Assembly (NCBI GenBank): GCA_937128505.1
Contig: CAKZMM010000084.1
Location: 1-64,000 of the forward strand
Length of the DNA: 64,000 bases
Direction: 5' to 3'
Origin: an uncultured Thermogutta sp.
GTDB lineage: Bacteria; Planctomycetota; Planctomycetia; Pirellulales; Thermoguttaceae
Made by a program: the position numbers and the translations under genes. This document shows, in pieces, positions 28,912 to 38,447 of the stretch (position 1 is its first letter; every line of letters begins with the position of its first letter). Under the pieces are notes generated by a model. That model was given only the letters and a program-made list of their open reading frames with translations, had not been told where the DNA came from and made no database searches.

Positions 28912-30312
28912 ATGCGCTATGATGCGATCGTCATCGGGGCCGGAATGTCGGGTTTGGCGGCAGCAATACGCCTGGGAAGTTTTGGCAAGCGTGTCTGCGT
29001 TCTCGAAAAGCAAGCCAATCTCGGCGGTCTAAACACTTTTTACGAGCGCAACGGGCGTGTAATCGAAACCGGTCTGCATGCCTTAACCAATTACGGCTCT
29101 TTAGTAAGTGGCAAGGGAGCGGTAGCACGTCTGCTCCGCCATCTGGGGATAAACTGGAAGCAGTTGCGGCTTGCCCCGCAAAAACTATCAGAAATCCGGT
29201 TTGGCGACCTTCGGCTCCAGTTCGGCAATGACCCGGAAGTATTTTTCGATCAGCTCAAAACGTTTTTCCCGTCGGAGTCCCTTCAACTTCGAGAACTCAT
29301 CGACGAAAGGTTGCTGCCGTACGAACACACCTCCATGCATGAAGGTCAACTCTCAGCGCGGCAAGTCCTTCAGGAGTGGCTTGCGAATCGCTCCTTGACG
29401 GAGATCATTCTTTTGCCCGTGTTTTTTTTCGGCTCGCCGAGGGAGCATGATCTTGATTTTAAAACCTTTAGCGTCTTATTTCGTTCCATTTTTCTTGAGG
29501 GCTTGGCCCGTCCCACCGGGGGAATTCGCGAGCTGATTCGCTGTTTGCACAGACGTTTGGAGGAACTTGGGATTGAAGTGCGGCTGAATTGTTGTGTCAC
29601 GAGGTTAGTGACACGACACGATAGAATAACGCGGGTCGAGTTAACTGACGGGGAAACCTTGGAGGCCGATCTGTTTATATCCTGCGCAGGTTGGCCTGAG
29701 ACATGGAATTTGCTCGACCAACCGAGCATACCGCGGCCGCCAGTTGGGCGACTTTCGTTCGTAGAAGTGGTGGCCTTTCTCGCAAAATGTCCGAGGGATT
29801 TGGGGATCACTCAGTCTTTGATTTTTTTTGCGATCACTCCCGAAGCAGAACATCGGTGCCCCAAGGATCTAGTGGATTGTCGGCGGGGAGTGATGTGCCT
29901 TCCCGGAAATTTCAGTTATGAAACCGATGGCGATCCTCAGCTTTCCAAACTCGTGCGGATCACCGTGTTGGCCAATCCAGAGCGTTGGGACGAGTTAACG
30001 CCTCCTGAATACGAGCAACGAAAGACTCAAGTCAGTCAGCAAATCTTTCGGGAAGTTTTCGGCCGATTGTTCACGGTGGAACCGGCGGTCGAGTTCTTGG
30101 AGGTGGCCACTCCCCGGACGATCCGAAGCTACACGGGCCGCTTGAGGGGGGCGATCTACGGAAGTCCGGAGAAACTTTATGACGGCCGTACACCGTACGG
30201 CAATTTGCTCATTTGCGGCACCGATCAGGGACTGGTAGGCATTGTAGGTGCCTTGACCAGTGGGGTGCTGGTTGCCAACCAATACCTCCTGCGGTCCATG
30301 GTGGATGTTTGA
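28912..30312 (+). CDS. Phytoene-desaturase/CrtISO-like FAD oxidoreductase
   Basis: 466 aa. The N-terminal FAD-binding motif is intact (VIGAGMSGLAAAIRLGSFGK, then LEKQANLGGLN), and the C-terminal FAD-contact block (GNLLICGTDQGLVGIVGALT) is typical of the amine-oxidase/CrtI/CrtISO family. These enzymes desaturate or isomerise long hydrophobic chains. No carotenoid synthesis gene (crtB, crtE) is in the window. Its partners are a ketosynthase and an ACP, so the substrate may be an acyl chain. A GGTGA ribosome-like site lies just before the ATG. Gap to the ACP gene is 99 bases, so co-transcription is likely. Confidence 0.9.
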   Translation: MRYDAIVIGAGMSGLAAAIRLGSFGKRVCVLEKQANLGGLNTFYERNGRVIETGLHALTNYGSLVSGKGAVARLLRHLGINWKQLRLAPQKLSEIRFGDLRLQFGNDPEVFFDQLKTFFPSESLQLRELIDERLLPYEHTSMHEGQLSARQVLQEWLANRSLTEIILLPVFFFGSPREHDLDFKTFSVLFRSIFLEGLARPTGGIRELIRCLHRRLEELGIEVRLNCCVTRLVTRHDRITRVELTDGETLEADLFISCAGWPETWNLLDQPSIPRPPVGRLSFVEVVAFLAKCPRDLGITQSLIFFAITPEAEHRCPKDLVDCRRGVMCLPGNFSYETDGDPQLSKLVRITVLANPERWDELTPPEYEQRKTQVSQQIFREVFGRLFTVEPAVEFLEVATPRTIRSYTGRLRGAIYGSPEKLYDGRTPYGNLLICGTDQGLVGIVGALTSGVLVANQYLLRSMVDV

Positions 30313-30475
30313 CCGCCGAAGGGGATTTCTCAGCATGCGGTAAGCTGAGGTAGGTGTTCCAGTATTTTGGGTTCCCCGAAAGGATCAGAAACACCTCCGA
30401 TTTGGGTAAACGTACTGCGGAACGGATAGCTGAGTTCTGCTGCTAACGGATCTCATTCACCATTGGGTGACAGTC

Positions 30476-30504
30476 TCTGGGGAGATCGTGAGCACCTCCC
30501 CAGA
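30476..30504. terminator. Inverted repeat between convergent genes, possible bidirectional terminator
   Basis: TCTGGGGAG (30476-30484) pairs perfectly with CTCCCCAGA (30496-30504) around an 11-base loop. It lies in the 235-base gap between the 3' ends of two convergent genes. There is no T run, so the terminator role is inferred from place and symmetry. Confidence 0.5.
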
Positions 30505-30547
30505 ACCCTGATGCCAGAAGCCCTAATTCACCACCGGCTGAAAGGGA

Positions 30548-33500
30548 TCACCGTGGTTTTTCTGGTGGAAGCGCCTTAGGACCATACTCGAGCACGGCTT
30601 TAGCATGGCGAGCTAAATGTCCACGAAGATCGCGGGTATACCTTTCTAGCACTTGCCGCCCCTGGTCTCCGTAATCTCCGCATCTAAATAAGGCGCGAGC
30701 CACGAGCAGTTCCCGAAGCGAGTCCCGCCTAGTTTTCACGCCACTGGTACTCGGATCCTCGGCGTTGTGGCGTCGCGCGTCCTCGATGGTCTCGTGGGTA
30801 TACCCAGTCATGTAAGGTCGCGAAAGGAGTTCAGCCAGCGGCCGAGCAGCGCTGGGGTCACCAATCAGCTCTAAAGCGAGGGCCACCGAGCGATAATGAG
30901 AAAACTCACTGTTCGGGCCTAATTTGTTGAGCTTATCCAGTATGGCGGGAACTGCCCGCGGGCTTCGCGTTCGTCCGGCGGCGATAATCAAGCGATCTAA
31001 TGGGCTTAACGCTTGGCCAAACTGCCCCATCCCTCGATAGTCCCAGCCCTCATCCCAATCGCTATGCTTAAGGATTGCCGCCAAAAGCGTATCCAATCCG
31101 GTAGCATCACCCAATAGCGCAAGGATATGAGCGTAAAGCAATTTATGCTCGGGTAGTTCCGCCTCCGAATAGGCTTTTTTGAGAAGAGGCAATGCCTGCT
31201 CAGGATGGCTGAGCAAAACCGCAGCACCTCGGCCATCCTCCGCGACCACCGTGCGGATTGCCTCCTCAATCCGCCCCATGGGTAACGGAAAATTGTCCGT
31301 TTCCGTCAACACTTCGGGTGGAAGATTTCCAATCTCCACCAAATGTTTCTGAAGGGCACGGATGTCGATTTCCCGAACATCAACGCCCGACTTGGCTGCC
31401 ATGGCCGCCGCGACGCCGGCTGCATAACCTTGGTTCTGAATATCGGCTTGCATTCGGGTCATCGGCACGGCGTCCCGGTGCATACTGGCGGCAAGGCTGC
31501 CCACCAATAAACCCCGAGTACCCTGGGGAAGAAGGCAACGGTAGGGAACTCGAATGTAGAATCCCTTCTTGTCGGGGTGCTCCACCTCGAGCAACGGATC
31601 CACGGTATAGCCATGCGTGTCGAAATTGCTGTAAGCGATTTCAATCGTATCTGGATAAGTCCGACCGAGTAACTGATCGGCCAACGTCATCACGAATTCG
31701 CCGCAAATTCGGCGTCGTTCTCGCGTGTCGATCAGGCGTCCTTGGTCGAAGGCATTTCGGTATTTATCTTTCGCATAGATGAATACATGCCACACGTCCA
31801 CCATGTCCGTTTCGTCGGTGAGGGTGAAATCCGTATTGGTATAACTCGCCCCCAAATTCCGGGGCGGAAGCCCCGTGCCTTGCATCGCGAATTCGGTTTC
31901 ATCGGTGTAAATGCAGGGGGCGCCGGCGGCAGCGGCGATGTCGGCATTTCCCGTGGCATCGATCACCGCCGAGGCGAGAACCACACCGCGTCCCTGGGGG
32001 GTAGCCACGACCACTCCCTTAACACGGTTTCCCTCCGTCACGGCACCGCATCCGATTGTGCCGAACCAAATTTCCGCCCCGGTGTCAAGGAGTGCCCGGC
32101 GAAACCACTCCTTTTTTTCTTCAATCTGCCAGCGATTTCCGGTGGGAATACCGGCAGTGAACCCCACGCGATTACCCCAGTAATAGCTCGAGATCGCTCC
32201 CTCGGTACCAACCCCGCCTAAGCCGTGCAGGTATTCGATGACCAGTGTCCTCGCCCCCTGCCGGGCAGCGGCAATCCCCGCGGGGGCGCCACCCGTTCCT
32301 CCACCTACCACGACGACGTCGTACTTGCCCAGGACCGGAATGCTCGATTCCTCCTGCTTGATCGTGGGCAACTGTTGAACGGGTCGCACGCCGGTTAAGA
32401 ACTCCCGAACATCGCCTGGTAGAGGCGATCCACTAGCTTTTTGTCCGGGGACATAAGCCCCGTCAATGCGACCGCGGTTTTTGGCCGCCCTGGCCACTTC
32501 CTGTCCCAGGCGGGCACCCCACACGGTGGCATTCACCGGACGAAACAATCTTTGGGCGACTTCGCGGGGCACATCCGCACATGGACCCAGGATGTAAACG
32601 AAGGGAATCCCCTCAGGTTGAAAAACCCCAAGCGGTAGCTCGTCTTCGGCTATTTGCGAGCCGGTGAGTGATTGTTCCCCAAAAATGGGATCTGGCGGAA
32701 GTTCCCAGACCACATCCGAGGTGAATTGCTGACGTGGGTCATAAGTTAGGGTGCGAATCTGCTGCTCTACCGCTGCGAAAGATGAAAAATCAGCCGAGGT
32801 AACAGGAAGGGAAACGGTGTAATGAAACACAGGAAACGGCCTTGACACTGCGGCTGCGGACCCCACAGAAACAAATGGCGGATCTACAGTTCGGCATTTC
32901 AGGTTCGGGGCCTCCTTCGGCTCACCACCGATGACCACGAACTCAAAGGAATGCGTTCCCGCAGGATAAGGACGTGCCTTGGCACCGGCCAAACGCGCAA
33001 ACACCGCCCGATCTGTGGCATCGATGATACACTTCGCTAATACCGCTTGACGGCCTGCGCGATTGGCCATGACCATCCCTGCCACGCGACCCTCAGCATC
33101 TCGAACGACATCACACGGGTAACAGCTAAACAAAAACTGAACGCCAGCCTCCAGCAGTGCCTCGTCCAATACTTGTTTGATGTGCAGGGGGCGTGGCATA
33201 GGCTTCCGCGGTGGCGGAGCCTTTTCATCGGCGGGAGCAAGAATCTCCAATTCCCCCAGAAGAACACGCCCGGCATCACTTGTCTTCTTGACATAGACAC
33301 GAACATATCGGGCTAGGGTCTTCAGGGGAATCTCGGCCGCAACCGCCGCATCACCGGTAGGATTTTGCTCCAGGATTGACTGCCCACTCCAATTTGCCAA
33401 AGGCTTAAGCCGGCTCGGTTCATCGCCAGCTTCGACTGCGATCGACTCCACCTTAAAGCTCTGGGCCACATCCCCTGCGCTTCGATGGTAAAAGATCACG

Positions 33501-34141
33501 CGGATCGCGCCGATTTCGGCCGGTTTGCCGAGATCTGCCAGAATCGCTACGTCTGCGTTGTACTGCACCGATTGATTGACCGCGTTGCCCCATTGGCCAT
33601 CCGTCAACATCGAGGGGGGACTCGTATCGCGGTGGGGAGTTGCGCTGGGTTGATCGGCTTGGTAAGTGAACGCGAGGCGTTCGCCGCCCAGTGTTTCGAC
33701 TTTTCCCAGGGGGTCGTCGTACATGGCTTGAGCCAGCGGCGTTGTCGGATGCTCGCCCGGCTCAAGCCAAAGGCGCAGAGTTGCCGTTATGTCCTCTCCC
33801 AAGTAAGGGTAGGGTGCAGCAAGGAATACTTTGGCCCCTGCTTTGGCAGCTTCTATTGCGGCCGCACAAGCACCCGTGCTTCCGCCTATCACGAGGACAT
33901 CCACATCATAAGCCACGGGAATTTCCCTGGCGGACTGAATCAGCTGATCCCCAAAGGCACGCTCCGAAAAACCGAGGGAACCGGCAAGTACTAAAATCAA
34001 GAAAGCGACGACCGGTAACTTGCCGAGATTCCGCTCTAAGCCAGTGGGAAAGCCCTGAGCCAGATGCACCCCAACCTTACAAGCAAACCGCAGAACTGCA
34101 ACCGGCTTTCGCCCAATCGGGAAAGATGCTTGCGACGTCAT
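30548..34141 (-). CDS. Exported FAD-dependent oxidoreductase with two FAD domains, discoidin-like and HEAT-like parts
   Basis: 1197 aa from the ATG at 34141, which has AGGGG nine bases upstream (a GTG at 34162 also is in frame). A hydrophobic export segment (LPVVAFLILVLAGSLGF) lies near residues 42-58. The first FAD_oxidored (PF12831-type) domain begins at ~76 (YDVDVLVIGGSTGACAAAIE). A discoidin/F5-8C-like beta-sandwich interrupts it at ~180-310 (ARYVRVYVKK, VLLGELEIL). A second, separate dinucleotide motif lies near residue 600 (YDVVVVGGGTGGAPAGIAAA). The C-terminal ~200 residues look like HEAT-type helical repeats. Related planctomycete proteins are often annotated as xanthan-lyase-like FAD proteins. 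Substrate unknown; perhaps sugar or polysaccharide oxidation in the periplasm. Confidence 0.88.
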   Translation of the reverse strand: MTSQASFPIGRKPVAVLRFACKVGVHLAQGFPTGLERNLGKLPVVAFLILVLAGSLGFSERAFGDQLIQSAREIPVAYDVDVLVIGGSTGACAAAIEAAKAGAKVFLAAPYPYLGEDITATLRLWLEPGEHPTTPLAQAMYDDPLGKVETLGGERLAFTYQADQPSATPHRDTSPPSMLTDGQWGNAVNQSVQYNADVAILADLGKPAEIGAIRVIFYHRSAGDVAQSFKVESIAVEAGDEPSRLKPLANWSGQSILEQNPTGDAAVAAEIPLKTLARYVRVYVKKTSDAGRVLLGELEILAPADEKAPPPRKPMPRPLHIKQVLDEALLEAGVQFLFSCYPCDVVRDAEGRVAGMVMANRAGRQAVLAKCIIDATDRAVFARLAGAKARPYPAGTHSFEFVVIGGEPKEAPNLKCRTVDPPFVSVGSAAAVSRPFPVFHYTVSLPVTSADFSSFAAVEQQIRTLTYDPRQQFTSDVVWELPPDPIFGEQSLTGSQIAEDELPLGVFQPEGIPFVYILGPCADVPREVAQRLFRPVNATVWGARLGQEVARAAKNRGRIDGAYVPGQKASGSPLPGDVREFLTGVRPVQQLPTIKQEESSIPVLGKYDVVVVGGGTGGAPAGIAAARQGARTLVIEYLHGLGGVGTEGAISSYYWGNRVGFTAGIPTGNRWQIEEKKEWFRRALLDTGAEIWFGTIGCGAVTEGNRVKGVVVATPQGRGVVLASAVIDATGNADIAAAAGAPCIYTDETEFAMQGTGLPPRNLGASYTNTDFTLTDETDMVDVWHVFIYAKDKYRNAFDQGRLIDTRERRRICGEFVMTLADQLLGRTYPDTIEIAYSNFDTHGYTVDPLLEVEHPDKKGFYIRVPYRCLLPQGTRGLLVGSLAASMHRDAVPMTRMQADIQNQGYAAGVAAAMAAKSGVDVREIDIRALQKHLVEIGNLPPEVLTETDNFPLPMGRIEEAIRTVVAEDGRGAAVLLSHPEQALPLLKKAYSEAELPEHKLLYAHILALLGDATGLDTLLAAILKHSDWDEGWDYRGMGQFGQALSPLDRLIIAAGRTRSPRAVPAILDKLNKLGPNSEFSHYRSVALALELIGDPSAARPLAELLSRPYMTGYTHETIEDARRHNAEDPSTSGVKTRRDSLRELLVARALFRCGDYGDQGRQVLERYTRDLRGHLARHAKAVLEYGPKALPPEKPR

Positions 34142-35155
34142 GCCATGACCCCTATCGAGCACACGCTGCCAAATGAAGTCAATTTCAATATCCGTTTCAA
34201 TATCCGTGAAGACCCGAGCGAAATCCCAGATTTATAGCGTGGCGAATTCACACGAAGCGAACTAGGAGGGATAACCAATTCTTCACGCACCGCCTTGCAA
34301 TCTGCCGACACAACCGGGTGACTCAACGGCCCCCTTCTGCATTGATGGAGCTGCTTCTCGCTAACTCGCACGGCAAGCCAACGACAAGTCGAAATAATGC
34401 TCCATCACATAATGCCACATCGCACTTTAAGACTGTTAAGAGATGACCCGGGTTGCGAACACCGATGTGTCCCATGACCATAGCCACCTCCCCTTGCGAG
34501 GCTAAATGACACCTGCGAAGCGTTCTTCCCTCTGAAGCCAAGATGCTCAAGGATACGTTTGTCCGGATTTCAAATAAACGCGTTTTGTGCCTCCAGGTTC
34601 CGGTGCGCTGCGGCTTCTTTAAACATCGGGCTCAAAAATTTCGAAAGATCCCCATCGCTAACTTATAAGTTCCTGCTGAGTGAAAAACAAGTATCCGGCT
34701 CTATGGATTCATGTGCGGGTATAAGGGGAGAAAAGCGACGCAATTCGCACGGAGGCATGCTCTTTCACGGGTTGCTGTTTCGTGCGAAGAATCGAGGGAG
34801 GTGTGGGCGGGCGGAACTAATGGTCATTGATTTTCGCGGCGATGGTCCGTCGGGGTCGGCCCCGTCCGAGGTTCACTCACCGTCCGCAGGTGAGCTTAAG
34901 GCCGTGAAGGCGGAGATCGATTCTTCCCTCCGGGTGATGACTGCGCGAAGGCGACCTCCTGCGCTTAACCCCTTCTACAGTAACTTCTGTTGCTCTCCAT
35001 GCCACAATGCCATGCTTGTGGGCCCGATACCTAAAGTTTGTCCGCCATTAATAGACCGCAGGCAGCCCAAGTGAAGCCAATTCGCTTTATCGCAGCCGCT
35101 CTTTTTGCGAGGAGTCGACCGGCCCTGGAGTGCACCATCATTCGGTCGAACTACG
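34142..35155. other. Long intergenic region
   Basis: About 1.0 kb between two minus-strand genes. No gene supported; a plus frame at 34559-35074 shows no domain. A perfect 12-bp duplication (34183-34206) lies 42 bases upstream of the FAD protein start. Confidence 0.55.
34183..34206. repeat. Perfect 12-bp tandem duplication
   Basis: TTTCAATATCCG is repeated exactly, upstream of the FAD-oxidoreductase gene on the minus strand. Confidence 0.85.
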
Positions 35156-35608
35156 TCAATCCAGGTGGCCAATATCCGTGTGAAAAGCCTCTTGAAGCAC
35201 GACATTTTCGTGATGCTCATGACGCATTAATTCGGCCTTGAAAGCAAGGAACCGGCTCCGAGTTTCTGCCCACCATTTCTCGATTGCCGCCGGATCTCCA
35301 CCGCCGGGGGCAAGGTCTGCTAGGGCCTTGGCCTCTCGAAGCATCAAAGGGTGCTGGGCCATGAGGGCGTTGGCGCGCTCAAAAAGTCGGGGGGCATGTT
35401 CGAGTGCTTCCGAAAAATACCCTCCTTCCTCCTCGGTGGCAAAATGTTTCACGAGTTGGTCACCGAGCTTGGCCAAAAGTCCACACACCTCTTCAAAGGT
35501 GCCTGATTGCTCAACTAATCGTGTCTCAATTGCACTTAACAACTCTCTAAGTCGATGATGCTGTTCCAGGACGGCTTCGAAGTTTCTAGCACTACCACTT
35601 TCGGCCAT
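35156..35608 (-). CDS. Hemerythrin-like (HHE) domain protein
   Basis: 150 aa four-helix protein of the hemerythrin HHE cation-binding family. Candidate iron ligands: the HH pair in EQHHRLRELL, H and E in VKHFATEEEGGYF, and H residues in MRHEHHENVVLQE. Such proteins bind a di-iron site and act in oxygen, NO or iron handling. The start at 35608 is supported by TAAGGAG on the minus strand; longer open frame upstream lacks a site. No signal peptide; cytosolic. No regulatory gene is adjacent. Confidence 0.87.
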   Translation of the reverse strand: MAESGSARNFEAVLEQHHRLRELLSAIETRLVEQSGTFEEVCGLLAKLGDQLVKHFATEEEGGYFSEALEHAPRLFERANALMAQHPLMLREAKALADLAPGGGDPAAIEKWWAETRSRFLAFKAELMRHEHHENVVLQEAFHTDIGHLD

Positions 35609-36250
35609 TGAACGACTCCTTACGTTCGTACGGGGAGCAGTCCCAAACCAAGTTGACCGGGCCAAGCAAAAATTCGGACTTCCACCTGCCCTTGTACCCT
35701 CCGCGATCTTTCACCCGCGGGTTTTTCGAAGGTTCATCCTCTGAGATCTACCACGTGTATGGTGAAACCCTTGGTACGAATTCTTCATCCTGCCCACCAT
35801 GGGACAAGCATCAGCCGTAATTTGAAAAACCCGTTTACTTTAAAGTGCTTAACAGGCGTATAACACGAAGGAAAGTTAACAAAAACGTGTATCGAATCTA
35901 ACGCAGTTTTAAATCGTCGCTGTTGCGCTGCATCCGCTCCTGCGGTTCAAGCTAAATTTTTGAGGATTGGATCCTTATGAAGAATACAAGTCTGCGCTAA
36001 CGCGCCGGTGGCACCCAACTCGCACGCCTTTAGAATTCTCGTTGGCCGATAAAGACTCGCATCGCCCAATTATAAGAAGCAATCGTAGAGCTTACCACGG
36101 TTGCATTCCTGCTATTTCCCGTTCCGCCTTGTGTCATACTGCCGAATTCCGATGTATGGTTAGGGGCCCTTGGCGGACCGGCGTGCAGCGTAGTTGTTGG
36201 CCCGCGTAAAAATTGCTTATCGCATGGACGAAAGCAACGACTCCTTTTTC

Positions 36251-36290
36251 TTTACCGCATGTACGGAAAATTTACCGCACGTAGGGAGAC
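36251..36290. repeat. Imperfect 20-bp tandem duplication
   Basis: Two 20-bp units starting TTTACCGCA differ at four places. Noncoding. Confidence 0.75.
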
Positions 36291-36316
36291 AAGGACTCCT
36301 TCGAACGAGAGTCCTT
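36291..36316. other. Hairpin-forming inverted repeat
   Basis: AAGGACTC (36291-36298) pairs with GAGTCCTT (36309-36316), a perfect 8-bp stem with a 10-base loop, abutting the 20-bp duplication. It lies past the 3' end of the GT9 gene (about 235 bases). It could be part of a small RNA or a transcription end, but there is no T run. Confidence 0.4.
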
Positions 36317-36551
36317 CAATAGACCAACATAGGGGAGACTTGGTAACAAAAGCGAAGGTTTGCGAAGCCGGGAATGAAAAGCGCAAAGGTATCTGCTGCA
36401 CCCCGGTGCCTTTGAAGAGGATTAGAATTGCTCAGTTCCCCTGGGCAAGGTTACCCGATTTTTGAGGAAGAAGACGACTCAATAAAAAGAAAACCGGGGC
36501 CAAAGCAATTTGTGAGAGCGTGATGGAGTAAGCGCACGCATCCCCTAGGAA

Positions 36552-37622
36552 TTATGCGGCTAACGGTGGTGCCTGCCGCGCAAGAAGTGTGTCGCATGCG
36601 GTACAGACATCGTCAACGCCGATCGAATCCATGTAAATAGGAGGCGCTTTTCTACGCCGATGTGAGGGAGCATCCAGCCGCATTTTCTGAATGGCCAAAC
36701 AATGATCGCCATAAGGGCCGCATCGGTCCGCGGGCCAAGGACCATAAAGGCCGACACAGGGAGTTCCTAAAGCCGCGGCTAAATGAAGCGGGCCTGTGTC
36801 GGAGCTAAGAAATAGCCGCGCACGCCGAGAGAGTTCTGCCAGCTCCGTCAACGAAGTGTTTGGGGCAAGTCTTGCCCAGCCGCCTGAGCGGGCAACCACC
36901 TGTTCCGCAAGACACCTTTCCTTCGACCCCGCCCAAACAACCAAGCTGGGCAGGCGCCAATGTTCGCCCCAATATCGGCTCACGAGGCCGAATCGCTCGG
37001 GAGGCCAAAGTTTCGACGGCCACCCGGCTCCGGGATTGATGATTCCAAAACCCCTTTCAGGCAGATCAAGGCTCGCTAGCAACTCTTTCGCACGATGGCC
37101 GGCCTCTGGCCAACCAGGGAAGCGAAATCGGGGCCGCGGCTCGTGAATCCCCACGACCCGCAATAGTTCCAAATTCCGCTCCACAACATGAACCCTGGTG
37201 GGATACACCAAATCCGTCGCAAGCCAAGGGCTTATTTCCCGGGCATCGCGCGTGCCGTAGGTGACTTGGCGGCGTACCCCGGCCAACCAACCGATCGTTG
37301 CGGTTTTGGTCAACCCCTGGATATCAAAGGCGACATCGAACTCTGTAGGCCGAAGCTCTGCTCGAATCCAAAAAAATGACCGAGGAGACCGAAGCCACTT
37401 TTTGGGAATCACAATCAGCCGATCCAAATCCGGGTGCCCCTCCAGGAGCGACCGACTGGCCGGCTCGACCACCCAGCAGATGTATGCTTGAGGAAAGCGT
37501 TCCCGAAGCGCACAGAGCACGGGAATTGACAAAATCACGTCGCCGATTGCGCTTAATCGGAGAATCAGAAACCTCGGCTCCCCTAAATCTTTTGGCCACT
37601 CGGTCTCACGGGAGCGTCCCAC
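36552..37622 (-). CDS. Glycosyltransferase family 9 (heptosyltransferase-like)
   Basis: 356 aa, the usual size for the WaaC/WaaF/RfaQ family that adds heptose or other sugars to lipopolysaccharide core on the cytoplasmic face. The N-terminal RFLILRLSAIGDVILSIPVL, the NPGAGWPSKLWPPERF motif and the nucleotide-sugar contact SSDTGPLHLAAALGTPCVGL are all present. The start is a GTG at 37622 supported by AAGGAG seven bases upstream. Together with lptB and the aminotransferase elsewhere in the window this supports an LPS-type outer membrane. Monocistronic. Confidence 0.92.
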   Translation of the reverse strand: MGRSRETEWPKDLGEPRFLILRLSAIGDVILSIPVLCALRERFPQAYICWVVEPASRSLLEGHPDLDRLIVIPKKWLRSPRSFFWIRAELRPTEFDVAFDIQGLTKTATIGWLAGVRRQVTYGTRDAREISPWLATDLVYPTRVHVVERNLELLRVVGIHEPRPRFRFPGWPEAGHRAKELLASLDLPERGFGIINPGAGWPSKLWPPERFGLVSRYWGEHWRLPSLVVWAGSKERCLAEQVVARSGGWARLAPNTSLTELAELSRRARLFLSSDTGPLHLAAALGTPCVGLYGPWPADRCGPYGDHCLAIQKMRLDAPSHRRRKAPPIYMDSIGVDDVCTACDTLLARQAPPLAA

Positions 37623-38447
37623 GGGGTTTCTCCTTTTTCATCCCGGGGAAATGCAACTTTTGTACCTGGAGACGTGCTACGGTCGCCCAAAAAGACTTCT
37701 CACCCAGAGTCGGATACCTCCCCGGCGAGCCTGAAGCCGCACTCCAGGGCAATGTTAGGAATCCATAAACGGAAAACCAAGACGACTTTCCCGGCTTCCC
37801 GGCTTGCGTTTCCACTTTGGTGATGCGAAGAGCGGACCGAAGCCGGTATTTCATAATGCGATGAGGACTTTCCGTATGCGGATTTTAAAGAGGCCGGTCA
37901 ATATCGCGGAAAACCCATAGTTTCACACTCATTTATGTTGTAGATAACGACATATTATATTGTTTCCAAAAGCCGCGTATTCTTATCGCACACTCGCGAA
38001 TTTTTTGAGTGTTTGCGCTTTTCGCTTTACTTAGAGACACTTGCACTCCTCTGTTAAAACACCATCGAGATTATCGCTTTAACGACGTTTTACACAGTGC
38101 CGGTCTTATGGCATTAATCCTTAAGCCGTTAGATCGAGCTATTAGGTTGATAAACACACTAACTTTTGTGGCAGTCACCTGCGGCTTCAAGAAACCTTTT
38201 TGGACCTGTGATCGCGGTCAACTCCCCCCAAAGAGCAAACAAAAGAGCAAAAAGAGCAAATAGTAGAATGCAGTCCTAAGGGCATCGCAAACTTGCCGGG
38301 AGGAGATTCTGAATGACACGATTCTCTTTGAACCGCGCACAGATGCGGTCCCCATTCTGCAGCGCATATCTCTGAACCGTTCCCTGTACATCGTTCGGTT
38401 GACCTTCGACGGCAAATGAATTTAAGCGGCGAACTCACATCGCCTCT
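37623..38447. other. Long intergenic region
   Basis: 825 bases, no gene supported. A short A-rich repeat of AAAGAGCA words occurs at 38231-38261. Confidence 0.55.

Larger units (their letters stand above)
35609..36551. other. Long intergenic region
   Basis: 943 bases with no supported gene. Contains a 20-bp imperfect duplication (36251-36290) followed at once by an 8-bp hairpin (36291-36316). Confidence 0.55.

Noticed and set aside
34559-35074. Plus-strand frame of 171 residues
   Set aside because: Long enough to consider, but the amino-acid pattern is random-looking, with no domain, signal or ribosome site.
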